A stretch of 20,327 nt of DNA from Candidatus Sungbacteria bacterium RIFCSPHIGHO2_02_FULL_52_23 (GCA_001820655.1 MHQM01000001.1:1-20327); one strand, 5' to 3'; shown: positions 11,359 to 18,950, counted from the stretch's first letter. Numbers and translations are program-made. The notes: generated by a model from the letters alone, not told the origin.

Positions 11359-14139
11359 ATGGCGCCTAAAATCACCTCCACAGCCGACCGCGTATCCACT
11401 CATACAGCCACCCCCAAGGCGGGGAGCAAAAAATTGCCTTTGAAGCGGGTGTTTTCCCGAGAAGGAGCGCATCCTTTTGATCAGATTGCGTGGAGGAAGA
11501 TCAAGGTGACAGTGCGTGGAAGCGGGATGAATACGACGAGTGAAGAACGCGAGCTTGAGTTTCCGGAGTTTTGGAGCGACAACGCGGCATCTATCGCGGG
11601 AAGCAAATATTTCCGTGGCAGGATCGGATCTGCGGAGCGCGAGACGTCTGTGCGGTCTATGATTGAGCGGGTCGCGGGCAATATCAAAAATTGGGGAATG
11701 AAATCAGGATATTTTGATACGAAAGCCGAAGCGGATCTTTTTCATGCGGAGTTGATACATATCCTCCTGCACCAAAAGGCCGCTTTCAATTCGCCCGTGT
11801 GGTTTAATGTCGGCGTGGAAGAAAAACCGCAATGCAGTGCATGTTTTATCCTGGCCGTGGAGGACAACATGGAATCCATCCTTGAGTGGATCAATACCGA
11901 AGGACGGATTTTCAAGCGCGGCTCGGGGGCGGGCGTCAACCTTTCCCCTCTGCGATCGTCTGGCGAGACGCTGTCCGCGGGCGGCAGATCATCCGGCCCG
12001 GTGGCGTTTATGCGCGGAGCGGATGCGGTCGCGGGCATGATCGCGTCGGGCGGATCCACACGTCGTGCGGCCAAGATGGTCGTCATGAATGTGGATCACC
12101 CGGACATCATGCAGTTTATCCGCTGTAAGGCGGAGGAAGAAAAAAAAGTCCGCGCGCTGATTGAAGCGGGATACAATATGTATGACCTCAACAACCCCGC
12201 GTGGAACTCCATCCAGTACCAAAACGCCAACAATTCTGTGCGCGTGACGGATGAATTTATGCACGCGGTGGAACAGGACGAAAAATTCACCACGCGATAT
12301 GTCCGCGCAGGCACGGTAGCGCAGGAGTACCGCGCGCGCGAGATCATGCGTGAGATCGCGGAGGCCGCATGGGAGTCGGGAGACCCGGGGATGCAGTATG
12401 ATACGACGATCAACCGGTGGCACACGGCATCCAATACCGGCAGGATCAATGCGTCCAATCCATGCAGTGAATACATGCACTTGGATAATTCCGCATGCAA
12501 TCTTGCATCCATCAACCTCCTGCAGTATCTGAAAAAAGACGGCACATTTGCGGTGCGCGAGTTTATCCACACCGTGGATGTCATGATTTTGGCGCAGGAG
12601 ATTTTGGTGGGCGCATCAAGCTATCCTACCGAGAAGATCGGGCAAAACGCGCATGACTTCCGCGAGCTTGGCCTGGGATATGCCAATATCGGTGCGCTTT
12701 TAATGGCATCCGGCATTCCGTACGACTCGGACGAGGCGCGCCACACCGCAGGGGCCATCACGGCTCTCATGTGCGGCGAGGCGTACCGATATTCTGCCGA
12801 GATCGCGCGTCGCGTGGGGCCATACGCCGGATACGCGGTCAATCGCGAGCCCCAGCTCAATGTGATTGAGATGCATGGGCATGGCATGGCGCGCGTGCGC
12901 AAAGGCATGGTATTTGATACAGCCTTGTATGACGCGGCGGCGACGGCGTGGGACAATGCGTTTGCGTTGGCCAAAAAACACGGCGTACGCAATTCACAGG
13001 TCACCGTGCTTGCTCCGACCGGCACGATAGCACTCATGATGGACTGCGCGACCACGGGCATTGAGCCCGAATTCGCGCTTGTAAAAAACAAAAAGCTCGT
13101 CGGCGGCGGCACGATGAAATTTGTAAACACCACGGTCCCGCAGGCACTGGAAAAGCTGGGATATGGCGCGGAGGAGCGTACGGCGATTTTGGCGCACATG
13201 GAGGCCACAGGTACTATTGAGGGCGCGCCGCACATCAAGGACGAGCATTTGGCGGTGTTTGACTGCGCGATCAAGCCTGCGGGTGGTGTCCGCGCAATCT
13301 CATGGCAGGGACATGTGAAAATGGTGGCGTCGGCCCAGCAATTTATTTCAGGAGCCATTTCCAAGACTTTTAACATGCCTGCCGAGACTACGGTGGAGGA
13401 GATTATGGAGGCATACATCATGGGATGGAAGCTTGGCCTCAAAGCATTTGCCGTGTACCGCGACGGATCCAAAGCCGCACAGCCGCTGACCGTAAAGGGT
13501 GCCGCAGGAGCTGGTGCCAAAAAAGATGCGGCCAAGCCCGTGCGCAGGCATCTGCCGCTCACGCGGCCCTCGGAGACGCACAAGTTTTCCATTGCGGGCC
13601 ACGAAGGATTTATTACCTACAGCGCGTATGACGATGCCACTCTTGCTGAAGTATTTATCAGCATGTCAAAGCAGGGATCTACGCTTGCAGGACTTCTGGA
13701 CAACTTTGCCATCTCGGTCTCGGTCGCTTTGCAGTATGGCGTGCCTCTGAAAGACATGGCGCGGCGCTTCTCCTACAGCAGATTTGAGCCTGCAGGATAC
13801 ACGGACAATCCGGAGATCCAGGTAGCGACTTCTATCACGGACTATATCTTCCGATATCTTGCGCTACGATTCCTCTCGGAGAGCGATCTGGACGAGCTTG
13901 GCATCAAAGCGCCCGCCAAAGAAGTAGGCGCAGAAGCCGCGTCCGCACCTGCTCCTACTTCCGCACCCGCGACTGTGGAAGTCGTGCGGGCTTCCGTAAA
14001 GCAGACGGTGGAAGTGCGTTCCGAAGTTCGGCGCGTCATGTACGCCGACAGCGTATGTCGCGCATGTGGAGGCATGCTGATCCAGACCGGTACCTGCAAG
14101 ACATGCGTCCAGTGCGGTACGTCAAACGGAGGATGCTAA
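11359..14139 (+). CDS. nrdJ: adenosylcobalamin-dependent (class II) ribonucleotide reductase
   Basis: This encodes 926 residues from ATG 11359; an in-frame TTG at 11278 would add 27 unrelated residues and lies in the leader. The enzyme reduces ribonucleotides to deoxyribonucleotides using a radical made from adenosylcobalamin, without oxygen. Visible landmarks are FNSPVWFNVGVEEKPQCSAC with the first active-site Cys, GSGAGVNLSPLR, and the radical-site block NPCSEYMHLDNSACNLASIN. Then come VLAPTGTIALMMDCATTGIE, a C-terminal Ala/Pro-rich hinge, and a flexible Cys tail VCRACGG...TCKTCVQCGTSNGGC that passes electrons from thioredoxin. No intein is present. cobO follows 67 bases later and would supply the cofactor. 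The leader has its own promoter and a possible attenuator. Confidence 0.97.
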   Translation: MAPKITSTADRVSTHTATPKAGSKKLPLKRVFSREGAHPFDQIAWRKIKVTVRGSGMNTTSEERELEFPEFWSDNAASIAGSKYFRGRIGSAERETSVRSMIERVAGNIKNWGMKSGYFDTKAEADLFHAELIHILLHQKAAFNSPVWFNVGVEEKPQCSACFILAVEDNMESILEWINTEGRIFKRGSGAGVNLSPLRSSGETLSAGGRSSGPVAFMRGADAVAGMIASGGSTRRAAKMVVMNVDHPDIMQFIRCKAEEEKKVRALIEAGYNMYDLNNPAWNSIQYQNANNSVRVTDEFMHAVEQDEKFTTRYVRAGTVAQEYRAREIMREIAEAAWESGDPGMQYDTTINRWHTASNTGRINASNPCSEYMHLDNSACNLASINLLQYLKKDGTFAVREFIHTVDVMILAQEILVGASSYPTEKIGQNAHDFRELGLGYANIGALLMASGIPYDSDEARHTAGAITALMCGEAYRYSAEIARRVGPYAGYAVNREPQLNVIEMHGHGMARVRKGMVFDTALYDAAATAWDNAFALAKKHGVRNSQVTVLAPTGTIALMMDCATTGIEPEFALVKNKKLVGGGTMKFVNTTVPQALEKLGYGAEERTAILAHMEATGTIEGAPHIKDEHLAVFDCAIKPAGGVRAISWQGHVKMVASAQQFISGAISKTFNMPAETTVEEIMEAYIMGWKLGLKAFAVYRDGSKAAQPLTVKGAAGAGAKKDAAKPVRRHLPLTRPSETHKFSIAGHEGFITYSAYDDATLAEVFISMSKQGSTLAGLLDNFAISVSVALQYGVPLKDMARRFSYSRFEPAGYTDNPEIQVATSITDYIFRYLALRFLSESDLDELGIKAPAKEVGAEAASAPAPTSAPATVEVVRASVKQTVEVRSEVRRVMYADSVCRACGGMLIQTGTCKTCVQCGTSNGGC

Positions 14140-14162
14140 TCTTTACGCAGTAGGTCTAATAT

Positions 14163-14194
14163 ATAATCGGCAACGCGCACGCGTTGCCGATTAT
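14163..14194 (+). terminator. 15-bp perfect hairpin between nrdJ and cobO
   Basis: ATAATCGGCAACGCG (14163-14177) pairs perfectly with CGCGTTGCCGATTAT (14180-14194) with only CA between, followed by CATCTTATT. A stem this strong should stop or stabilise the nrdJ transcript. It implies that cobO is read at a lower level or by partial read-through. Confidence 0.6.
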
Positions 14195-14206
14195 CATCTT
14201 ATTGGT

Positions 14207-14728
14207 ATGCTCTATATTTTTACCGGTAACGGGAAAGGGAAGACCACAGCCGCACTCGGCGCGGCTCTGCGCGCGGTGGGCGAGGGCAAGCGCGTCCTGA
14301 TGGTGCAATTTATCAAAGGTCCGTGGAAATCAGGCGAGGACGAATCGCACAAAATGCTTGCGCCGGGGTTTAAACTTGTGAAGATGGGCAAGGGATTTGT
14401 CGGCATCCTGGGCGATTCGCTTCCGCGCCATGTGCATGAAAAAGCGGCGGAGGACGCGCTCGCGTATGCAAAAGAAGAAACCGAGTCGGGCGCGTGGGAT
14501 ATCATAATTTTGGACGAAGTGAATAACGCGATGCAGTTGGGTCTCATCGCGGAGGAGAAAGTTACGGCGTTTGTAAAAGAGTCTCTCGGCACAATAGAGC
14601 ACATGATCCTTACGGGACGCGACGCGCCTCTGGTGCTTGTCGCGATGGCGGATCTCGTCACCGAGATGCGCGATTTGAAACACCCGTACGAGAAAGGCAT
14701 CAAAGCAAAACGGGGATTAGAGTATTGA
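14207..14728 (+). CDS. cobO: cob(I)alamin adenosyltransferase, CobA/CobO type
   Basis: This 173-residue P-loop enzyme moves the adenosyl group of ATP onto reduced cobalamin to make adenosylcobalamin. The Walker A motif FTGNGKGKTTAALG starts at residue 5. MVQFIKGPWKSGED is the family block after the first strand, WDIIILDEVNNAM holds the Walker B acid, and LTGRDAP, ADLVTEM and KHPYEKGIKAKRGLEY are the conserved C-terminal signatures. The length is normal. No cobalamin synthesis genes are in the window, so the cell presumably salvages corrinoid. Its place right after the B12-dependent reductase links supply to demand. No Shine-Dalgarno site is visible. Confidence 0.95.
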   Translation: MLYIFTGNGKGKTTAALGAALRAVGEGKRVLMVQFIKGPWKSGEDESHKMLAPGFKLVKMGKGFVGILGDSLPRHVHEKAAEDALAYAKEETESGAWDIIILDEVNNAMQLGLIAEEKVTAFVKESLGTIEHMILTGRDAPLVLVAMADLVTEMRDLKHPYEKGIKAKRGLEY

Positions 14729-14775
14729 GTGCATCATCACAGCGGGAACCCCCTACGGATACTTCTTTTCTTTCA

Positions 14776-14825
14776 TCACATTATCTCAACATCTCTACGA
14801 TCGTAGAGATGTTGAGATAATGTGA
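14776..14825. repeat. 50-bp perfect palindrome at the 3' end of the PaaX-like gene
   Basis: The half-site TCACA plus TTATCTCAACATCTCTACGA (14776-14800) is followed immediately by its exact reverse complement to 14825. The inner 40 bp are identical to the palindrome at 15423-15462. It lies one base beyond the stop codon of the minus-strand gene and 47 bases beyond that of cobO, so as RNA it could terminate both convergent genes. No loop bases exist at the centre. Confidence 0.85.
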
Positions 14826-14826
14826 C

Positions 14827-15414
14827 CTATGTTTTGTATGAGAGCGTGCCTTTGCGATCTATGCTTACGATTTGTACATATTTCTCAAGTCCGAGCGACG
14901 CCATTTCTCTCATGAATTCTTCCGGCAGAGGACGGTTCCCGAGAAATACGCTGCGATGGAGGATGCGATATTCGCACCGCAGAAGTTCGCTCCGGAGCCA
15001 ATCCCGTTTTCTACGCTGTTTCTCCGGTATATCAAAAGAGATAAGACGGACGGTGTGATCAGGTGGAGGAAGTGTTTCGTATTCCAACCGATGTAGAGCG
15101 GGTTTCTTTTTTGTGGCATTGCGCAGGAATACCTTACCTTTTTGAGTGATAATCCACTCTGATTTTCTATTCGGACTTGTTTTAGCCACGAGGCCTTCTT
15201 TACGAAGGCGGTTGAGCGTACTGGAAAGAGTATGCTTTGCCGATACCCGGGAGCGGGTATGTCGACGGCTATCAAGACCAATAAGTCCGCGCGCAAGCCG
15301 TGATCGGGGATGTGGCGGTATCATGAGATCAAAAAGAATTGGCCCTGATGCAATAAGGTGCTCTAGAAGCGTCTGTGTAAGTTCACGATAGCGCATACGG
15401 CCATAATAAGTCAT
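14827..15414 (-). CDS. PaaX-like regulator (winged helix plus Cas2-like domain)
   Basis: I choose the ATG at 15414, giving 195 residues. The frame stays open to 15606, but that extension would run through the palindrome at 15421-15464 and the pyrD terminator. The N-terminal half has a winged-helix pattern: SAKHTLSSTLNRLRKEGLVA as recognition region, then a wing SEWIITQKGKVFL. The C-terminal half, VRLISFDIPEKQRRKRDWLR followed by LRCEYRILHRSVFLGNRPLP and LEKYVQIVSID, is the ferredoxin-like Cas2/PaaX fold common in candidate-phyla genomes. PaaX proteins are transcriptional repressors. Related proteins are sometimes labelled Cas2, but no CRISPR array or Cas1 is present, so I favour a regulator. 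The palindrome 6 bases before its start may be its operator. The target pathway is unknown. Confidence 0.78.
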   Translation of the reverse strand: MTYYGRMRYRELTQTLLEHLIASGPILFDLMIPPHPRSRLARGLIGLDSRRHTRSRVSAKHTLSSTLNRLRKEGLVAKTSPNRKSEWIITQKGKVFLRNATKKKPALHRLEYETLPPPDHTVRLISFDIPEKQRRKRDWLRSELLRCEYRILHRSVFLGNRPLPEEFMREMASLGLEKYVQIVSIDRKGTLSYKT

Positions 15415-15420
15415 GGAGAG

Positions 15421-15464
15421 AATTATCTCAACATCTCTACGATCGTAGAGATGTTGAGATAATT
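15421..15464. promoter_or_regulatory. 44-bp perfect palindrome upstream of the PaaX-like gene
   Basis: AA plus TTATCTCAACATCTCTACGA is followed by its exact reverse complement, ending in TT. It shares a 40-bp core with the copy at 14776-14825. It lies 6 bases upstream of the chosen start codon, where a repressor operator or a leader hairpin would act. The two copies differ only in their outer bases, and each stays self-complementary. Confidence 0.7.
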
Positions 15465-15498
15465 GTTGGTTGACTGATCTTTTGAGGAAAATGAAAGC

Positions 15499-15525
15499 GC
15501 CGTCCCGAAGAGCGGGACGGCTTTT
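15499..15525 (-). terminator. intrinsic terminator of pyrD
   Basis: GCCGTCCCG (15499-15507) and CGGGACGGC (15513-15521) form a perfect 9-bp stem with a 5-base loop, 31 bases beyond the pyrD stop on the minus strand. GCTTTCATTTT follows on that strand, and TTTT on the other. It separates pyrD from the PaaX-like gene. Confidence 0.75.
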
Positions 15526-15556
15526 GATGCTTGAGAGATATCTCTTTTTGACCTCC

Positions 15557-16720
15557 TTATGTCTTGGCAACCGCTTCCTGGATTTCAGAGACGAGTGAGA
15601 ACCCATCTTTGAAAAGTCCGGAGAGCACCTGCACTGCCTTGACGCGCTTCCCGAGAGCGATAGAGAGGCGATCTACTGCGAGCTGCGGCTGTGTGATGCC
15701 TCCGACAGCAATCACGTCAATCTCAAGAGACTCCTCTTGAAGAATGTGATTAAGCACCTTGAGTTTAGTGTAGGTCAGTTCTTCCAGTGGGTCTCCGGAC
15801 ACGCCGCCGATCTCCTGGATGCCGTATGCGGCACGGATTTTTTCATCAATGGTGGTGTTGAATGCCCGGAGCGCAATGACTTGCCGATGTTGCGCCGTTG
15901 CGATCGCGACGTGTCGCATCTGCTCGTCGGACATATCCGGTGACAGTGTGATGATGCACGGCGGTACGGGCTTTGAGGAGATTCTCGCGACCGCCCCGAC
16001 GTTATCCATGATGAGTTCAAGAAGCTCCCCGAAGCGCTCAAAAAGGAAACGCAGTCCCGGCGTATTGGGCGATGCTACATTAAATGAGATCGCGTCTTTT
16101 CTTCGCAGTACAGGCATCATACGAAGAAGCGCATACGCGATATCAATCGCAATAAGCCGGAGATCGCGGGTCTCCTCATAGCGCTCCATCGTGGCTTTGT
16201 TCGGGCCGAACGACCAGATCAGCGTCGCTTTAATCGCGTCTTCTCCGCGCTCCCGCCAGATCTTCTGGACGCGCTGGACTGCGCCCTCCACACCTTCCTC
16301 GCAATTGAAGCCAAAGCGATTGACGCTAATCAGGAGATCTTCAGTTTCCCGATATTCTACGAAGAATCGCGGCTTCAGATTCCCCGGTTGCGGAGCGGGG
16401 ACGAGAGTTCCGATCTCAATGGATCCGAATCCCGCCGCATCAAGCGCCAGAAGCCCGCGTCCGTCTTTGGTGAAGCCCGCAGGTAGGCCGACGAGGTTGC
16501 GCGGCGTGATGCTGTATGTGTCATTTCCGATACGTACGGGCGCATTCGCATACGGTCCCTCGCCGTAAAGACGTTTGAAAACATCGCTCGCGATGTCACT
16601 ACTTTGTGTCCATTCAAGCCAGTCGAGAATTGAGTTGAGTCCCCATTCGGCATCTTGTAGAAGGCGAGGCCGCATGGTCTTCTGCCAAAGAGCTTTACCG
16701 AATTCATGTCTTGCTTGCAT
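15557..16720 (-). CDS. pyrD: dihydroorotate dehydrogenase, class 2-like
   Basis: This encodes 387 residues. The start is the ATG at 16720, set by AAAGGAGG (16735-16728) 7 bases upstream; an ATG 8 codons earlier precedes that site and is rejected. The enzyme oxidises dihydroorotate to orotate in UMP synthesis with FMN. Landmarks are NLVGLPAGFTKDGRGLLALD with the FMN-contacting Lys, IEIGTLVPAPQPGNLKPRFF, NRFGFN, and FNVASPNTPGLR with the class 2 catalytic Ser. Later come EIGGVSGDPLE and IDVIAVGGI for phosphate binding. An N-terminal helical region before the barrel also fits class 2, which normally passes electrons to quinone; no respiratory gene is in view. The strong ribosome site and private terminator set it apart from its neighbours. 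No other pyrimidine genes are nearby. Confidence 0.93.
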   Translation of the reverse strand: MQARHEFGKALWQKTMRPRLLQDAEWGLNSILDWLEWTQSSDIASDVFKRLYGEGPYANAPVRIGNDTYSITPRNLVGLPAGFTKDGRGLLALDAAGFGSIEIGTLVPAPQPGNLKPRFFVEYRETEDLLISVNRFGFNCEEGVEGAVQRVQKIWRERGEDAIKATLIWSFGPNKATMERYEETRDLRLIAIDIAYALLRMMPVLRRKDAISFNVASPNTPGLRFLFERFGELLELIMDNVGAVARISSKPVPPCIITLSPDMSDEQMRHVAIATAQHRQVIALRAFNTTIDEKIRAAYGIQEIGGVSGDPLEELTYTKLKVLNHILQEESLEIDVIAVGGITQPQLAVDRLSIALGKRVKAVQVLSGLFKDGFSLVSEIQEAVAKT

Positions 16721-16796
16721 TGTGCATCCTCCTTTGGATGACATATGTTTTGGAAACTCATTCGGGTGAACGATAGGTTATGTTTACTTGAGAATG

Positions 16797-16824
16797 TTGA
16801 GAAAGTCAATGAGGGTGATACGAT
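16797..16824 (+). promoter_or_regulatory. promoter of comEC, leaderless
   Basis: TTGAGA (16797-16802), a 16-base spacer and TACGAT (16819-16824) lie directly before the ATG at 16831, leaving 6 bases after the -10 box. An upstream TTGAGA (16788-16793) is a second possible -35. The start would be leaderless, as proposed for lepB. Confidence 0.5.
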
Positions 16825-16830
16825 AAGTGT

Positions 16831-18330
16831 ATGACGAAATCAAAGATATTTCTGTGGGTGCTGGTTTCGTTTATTGCGGGGATCGCGGTGCGGTCTTTTA
16901 TCGCTCTGCCGTATGTCCTGGCGTGGGTGTTTGTCATGGTCGGGGCGATTGAATTTGCAGTGGGGGTGCGGCGCATTGAGAAAAAACTTGCGCTTGGCGG
17001 ATTATTTCTCATCGCGTTTGTGGCAGGCGCGCTCCGTTTTGATGTGGTAGATCACAGAGGTCCTGCTCTGCCGTCACAATTTGGACATACATCTCTCGTG
17101 CGTGGGATTGTCGCAGATGATCCTGTGGTAAGCGAAGCATCCCAGCGGATGAAAATCAAAGTTGTATCTTTGGGCGACTATGCGGCAGAGCCGCCTTTTT
17201 TTATGATCGCAACGGCCCGCCGCATGCCGGCGTATCGCATCGGCGACGAGCTTGAAATTACGGGGGAGATTGAACGGCCGGAAAATTTCAGCGATTTTGA
17301 TTATGTATCGTATCTCCGGCGCGACGGGATAGGTGCGGTGATGTCTTTTCCTGATATTCGCAAAATCGGCGAGGGGAAGGGGAATCCGGTCGTTCTTGCG
17401 CTTTCGCGCCTGAAACACGCATTTGAAGAAAAAATTGATGCGGCCCTGCCCGAGCCACATGCAGGATTTCTCAAAGGCCTGCTCCTTGGCGAGCGATCCA
17501 TGCTCCCCGATAATATTACTACGGATTTCCAGATCGCCGGAGTCGGGCATATCGTAGCGCTTTCCGGATACAACATCACGATCGTGGGCAGATCCCTCAT
17601 GGATGTACTGCTCCTGTTTACCGTGCCGTTTACGGTTTCGTTTTGGGTTGCTATAGCGGGTATCACGCTTTTTATCGCAATGACCGGAGCTGCGGCGTCC
17701 ACGGTACGCGCCGGGATCATGGGAGTTTTATTGCTTGTTGCCGAGCGGGAAGGCAGGATGTACCGGATGACCAATGCATTGGTCTTTGCCGCGGCCGCGA
17801 TGATAGCGTACAATCCATACCTCCTGCGTTTTGATGCGGGGTTTCAGCTTTCGTTTCTTGCGACTGTCGGGATTCTCTATCTTGCCCCGCGTCTTGAATA
17901 CCGGATGGGAGGTGCCGACGGATCGGGTTTTACGCGGAAGCCCGCAGGCGGGCGTATCATCAGCCGCATTCGCAAGACGCTTGCCGAAACCCTGTCGGCG
18001 CAGATCATGGTACTGCCTTTGATTATCTCTCTCTTTGGCCGCGTATCGCTGATCAGCCCCGTAGCGAATATATTGATCCTTGCCGCAGTGCCTTATGCGA
18101 TGGCCGTAGGATTTGCCGCAGGGATGCTGGGATTTGTATGGCCGCTTGCGAGTATCGTAGTCGGATGGGGCGCATGGGCACTGCTGGAATACCAGCTTCG
18201 CGTTGTTGCGTTTCTGGCGCGTGTGCCGTTTGCGTCTGTCGCGGCAGGTGCATGGATCGTAGCACCTCTGCTTGCGCTCTATATGATTGTCTTGTTGCGT
18301 TTATACAAAAAAGCGAAACAAAAAGGGTAG
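16831..18330 (+). CDS. comEC: ComEC-type DNA uptake channel (membrane part)
   Basis: This 499-residue polytopic membrane protein holds two of the three ComEC regions. The first is an N-terminal DUF4131-like part: two or three helices, then an exported OB-like segment about residues 85-185 with GIVADDP and GDELEITGEI. The second is the Competence channel domain from about 205, with GFLKGLLLGERSMLP, VGHIVALSGYNITI, TGAAASTVRAGIMG, FDAGFQLSFLATVGI and LISPVANILI. The C-terminal metallo-hydrolase region is absent here but is encoded separately at 18938-19804, so this is a split ComEC rather than a truncation. The channel moves single-stranded DNA into the cytoplasm. An unrelated gene lies between the two parts. 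Promoter and start suggest a leaderless mRNA. Confidence 0.93.
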   Translation: MTKSKIFLWVLVSFIAGIAVRSFIALPYVLAWVFVMVGAIEFAVGVRRIEKKLALGGLFLIAFVAGALRFDVVDHRGPALPSQFGHTSLVRGIVADDPVVSEASQRMKIKVVSLGDYAAEPPFFMIATARRMPAYRIGDELEITGEIERPENFSDFDYVSYLRRDGIGAVMSFPDIRKIGEGKGNPVVLALSRLKHAFEEKIDAALPEPHAGFLKGLLLGERSMLPDNITTDFQIAGVGHIVALSGYNITIVGRSLMDVLLLFTVPFTVSFWVAIAGITLFIAMTGAAASTVRAGIMGVLLLVAEREGRMYRMTNALVFAAAAMIAYNPYLLRFDAGFQLSFLATVGILYLAPRLEYRMGGADGSGFTRKPAGGRIISRIRKTLAETLSAQIMVLPLIISLFGRVSLISPVANILILAAVPYAMAVGFAAGMLGFVWPLASIVVGWGAWALLEYQLRVVAFLARVPFASVAAGAWIVAPLLALYMIVLLRLYKKAKQKG

Positions 18331-18375
18331 GAGCGAGGTTAATCTAGATGGTCGCCCGTTCAAAGTTTCTTTCAC

Positions 18376-18381
18376 AGGAGG
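18376..18381 (+). promoter_or_regulatory. strong Shine-Dalgarno site that sets the next start
   Basis: AGGAGG lies 5 bases before the ATG at 18387. The frame is open 13 codons further upstream to 18348, but this site makes 18387 the likely start. Such a strong site is rare in the window. Confidence 0.7.
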
Positions 18382-18386
18382 AATGT

Positions 18387-18950
18387 ATGAAGCCACGCTA
18401 TTGGCATGGCGAGAAAATTCTTGATCTGCTCAACAACAGAGTGTATCCGACTGCGGAGGGAGAGACTCGTATCAGAACTCCGCAGGAAAGGAATAAGCGG
18501 GATGCAAACGCGTCGTGCGGGAGAGAATTTATTTTTGTGCGCGATGTGGACATCCTTGTAAAAGGATATTGCACGCTGGAAGAGCAGCGGGATGATCGCA
18601 AGCGATTCTATGGCACGATCGGCGGCCTGAAGCCGATGTCTGTTGTCATGCTGGGGACATGTTGCACTGTGTACAGCGAGGAGTTCCAAAGCGCTGTACG
18701 CAAACAGTTTCCGGCCACCATGTGGTTTTTTCCGGACATGACCGGACTCACGCATGATTTTGGGAGCGACGAGGGTATTGTGCAAACGGCGCGATGCCTC
18801 ATGGAGGCGGGTATCATCGCCATTGCGGACAACGATTCCTTTGTATCTGTCGATAAAGTCATCACACCCTGCCCGGGTCTCTCGGGCAGGGTGTTTCTCT
18901 TATCTTGCAAGAATGAAGCAGGATATAATAATGAGGTATGGATGCGGTGA
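18387..18950 (+). CDS. unknown soluble protein between the two comEC genes
   Basis: This encodes 187 residues starting MKPRYWHGEKILDLLNNRVY, with no membrane segment or signal peptide. Visible features are a charged N-terminal part, CGREFIFVRDVDILVKGYC, a central SVVMLGTCCTVYSEEF, WFFPDMTGLTHDFGSDEGIV and ARCLMEAGIIAIADNDSFVS. Five Cys residues are spread over the first two thirds. I do not recognise a family. The end is odd: a strong terminator hairpin (18864-18894) lies inside the last 29 codons, and the frame then runs over the promoter and start of the next gene. A TAA at 18854-18856 in another phase sits just before the hairpin, where a normal gene end would be. Either the frame is shifted near the end or the tail is untranslated in most messages. 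Confidence 0.6.
   Translation: MKPRYWHGEKILDLLNNRVYPTAEGETRIRTPQERNKRDANASCGREFIFVRDVDILVKGYCTLEEQRDDRKRFYGTIGGLKPMSVVMLGTCCTVYSEEFQSAVRKQFPATMWFFPDMTGLTHDFGSDEGIVQTARCLMEAGIIAIADNDSFVSVDKVITPCPGLSGRVFLLSCKNEAGYNNEVWMR
18864..18904 (+). terminator. strong intrinsic terminator inside the end of the unknown frame
   Basis: ACACCCTGCCCG (18864-18875) pairs perfectly with CGGGCAGGGTGT (18883-18894) around a 7-base loop, followed by TTCTCTTATC. It should end transcripts from comEC and the unknown gene, so the hydrolase gene needs its own promoter, which is visible at 18924. Confidence 0.75.
18900..18929 (+). promoter_or_regulatory. promoter of the comEC-type hydrolase gene, leaderless
   Basis: A perfect TATAAT (18924-18929) sits 8 bases before the ATG at 18938. 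The -35 is unclear: TTATCT (18900-18905) at 18 bases is weak, and TTGCAA (18905-18910) is too close at 13. A start at or next to the ATG is expected. Confidence 0.5.

Noticed and set aside
12621..13592. 323-residue minus-strand open frame opposite nrdJ
   Set aside because: Antisense to conserved reductase motifs, low-complexity composition and no start signals.
14827..15414. Cas2 of a CRISPR system
   Set aside because: The C-terminal fold is shared by Cas2 and PaaX, but a winged-helix N-terminus is present and there is no repeat-spacer array or other cas gene in the window.
15415..15606. N-terminal extension of the PaaX-like frame
   Set aside because: It would translate the 44-bp palindrome and the pyrD terminator and overlap the pyrD 3' end. 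The ATG at 15414 follows these signals.
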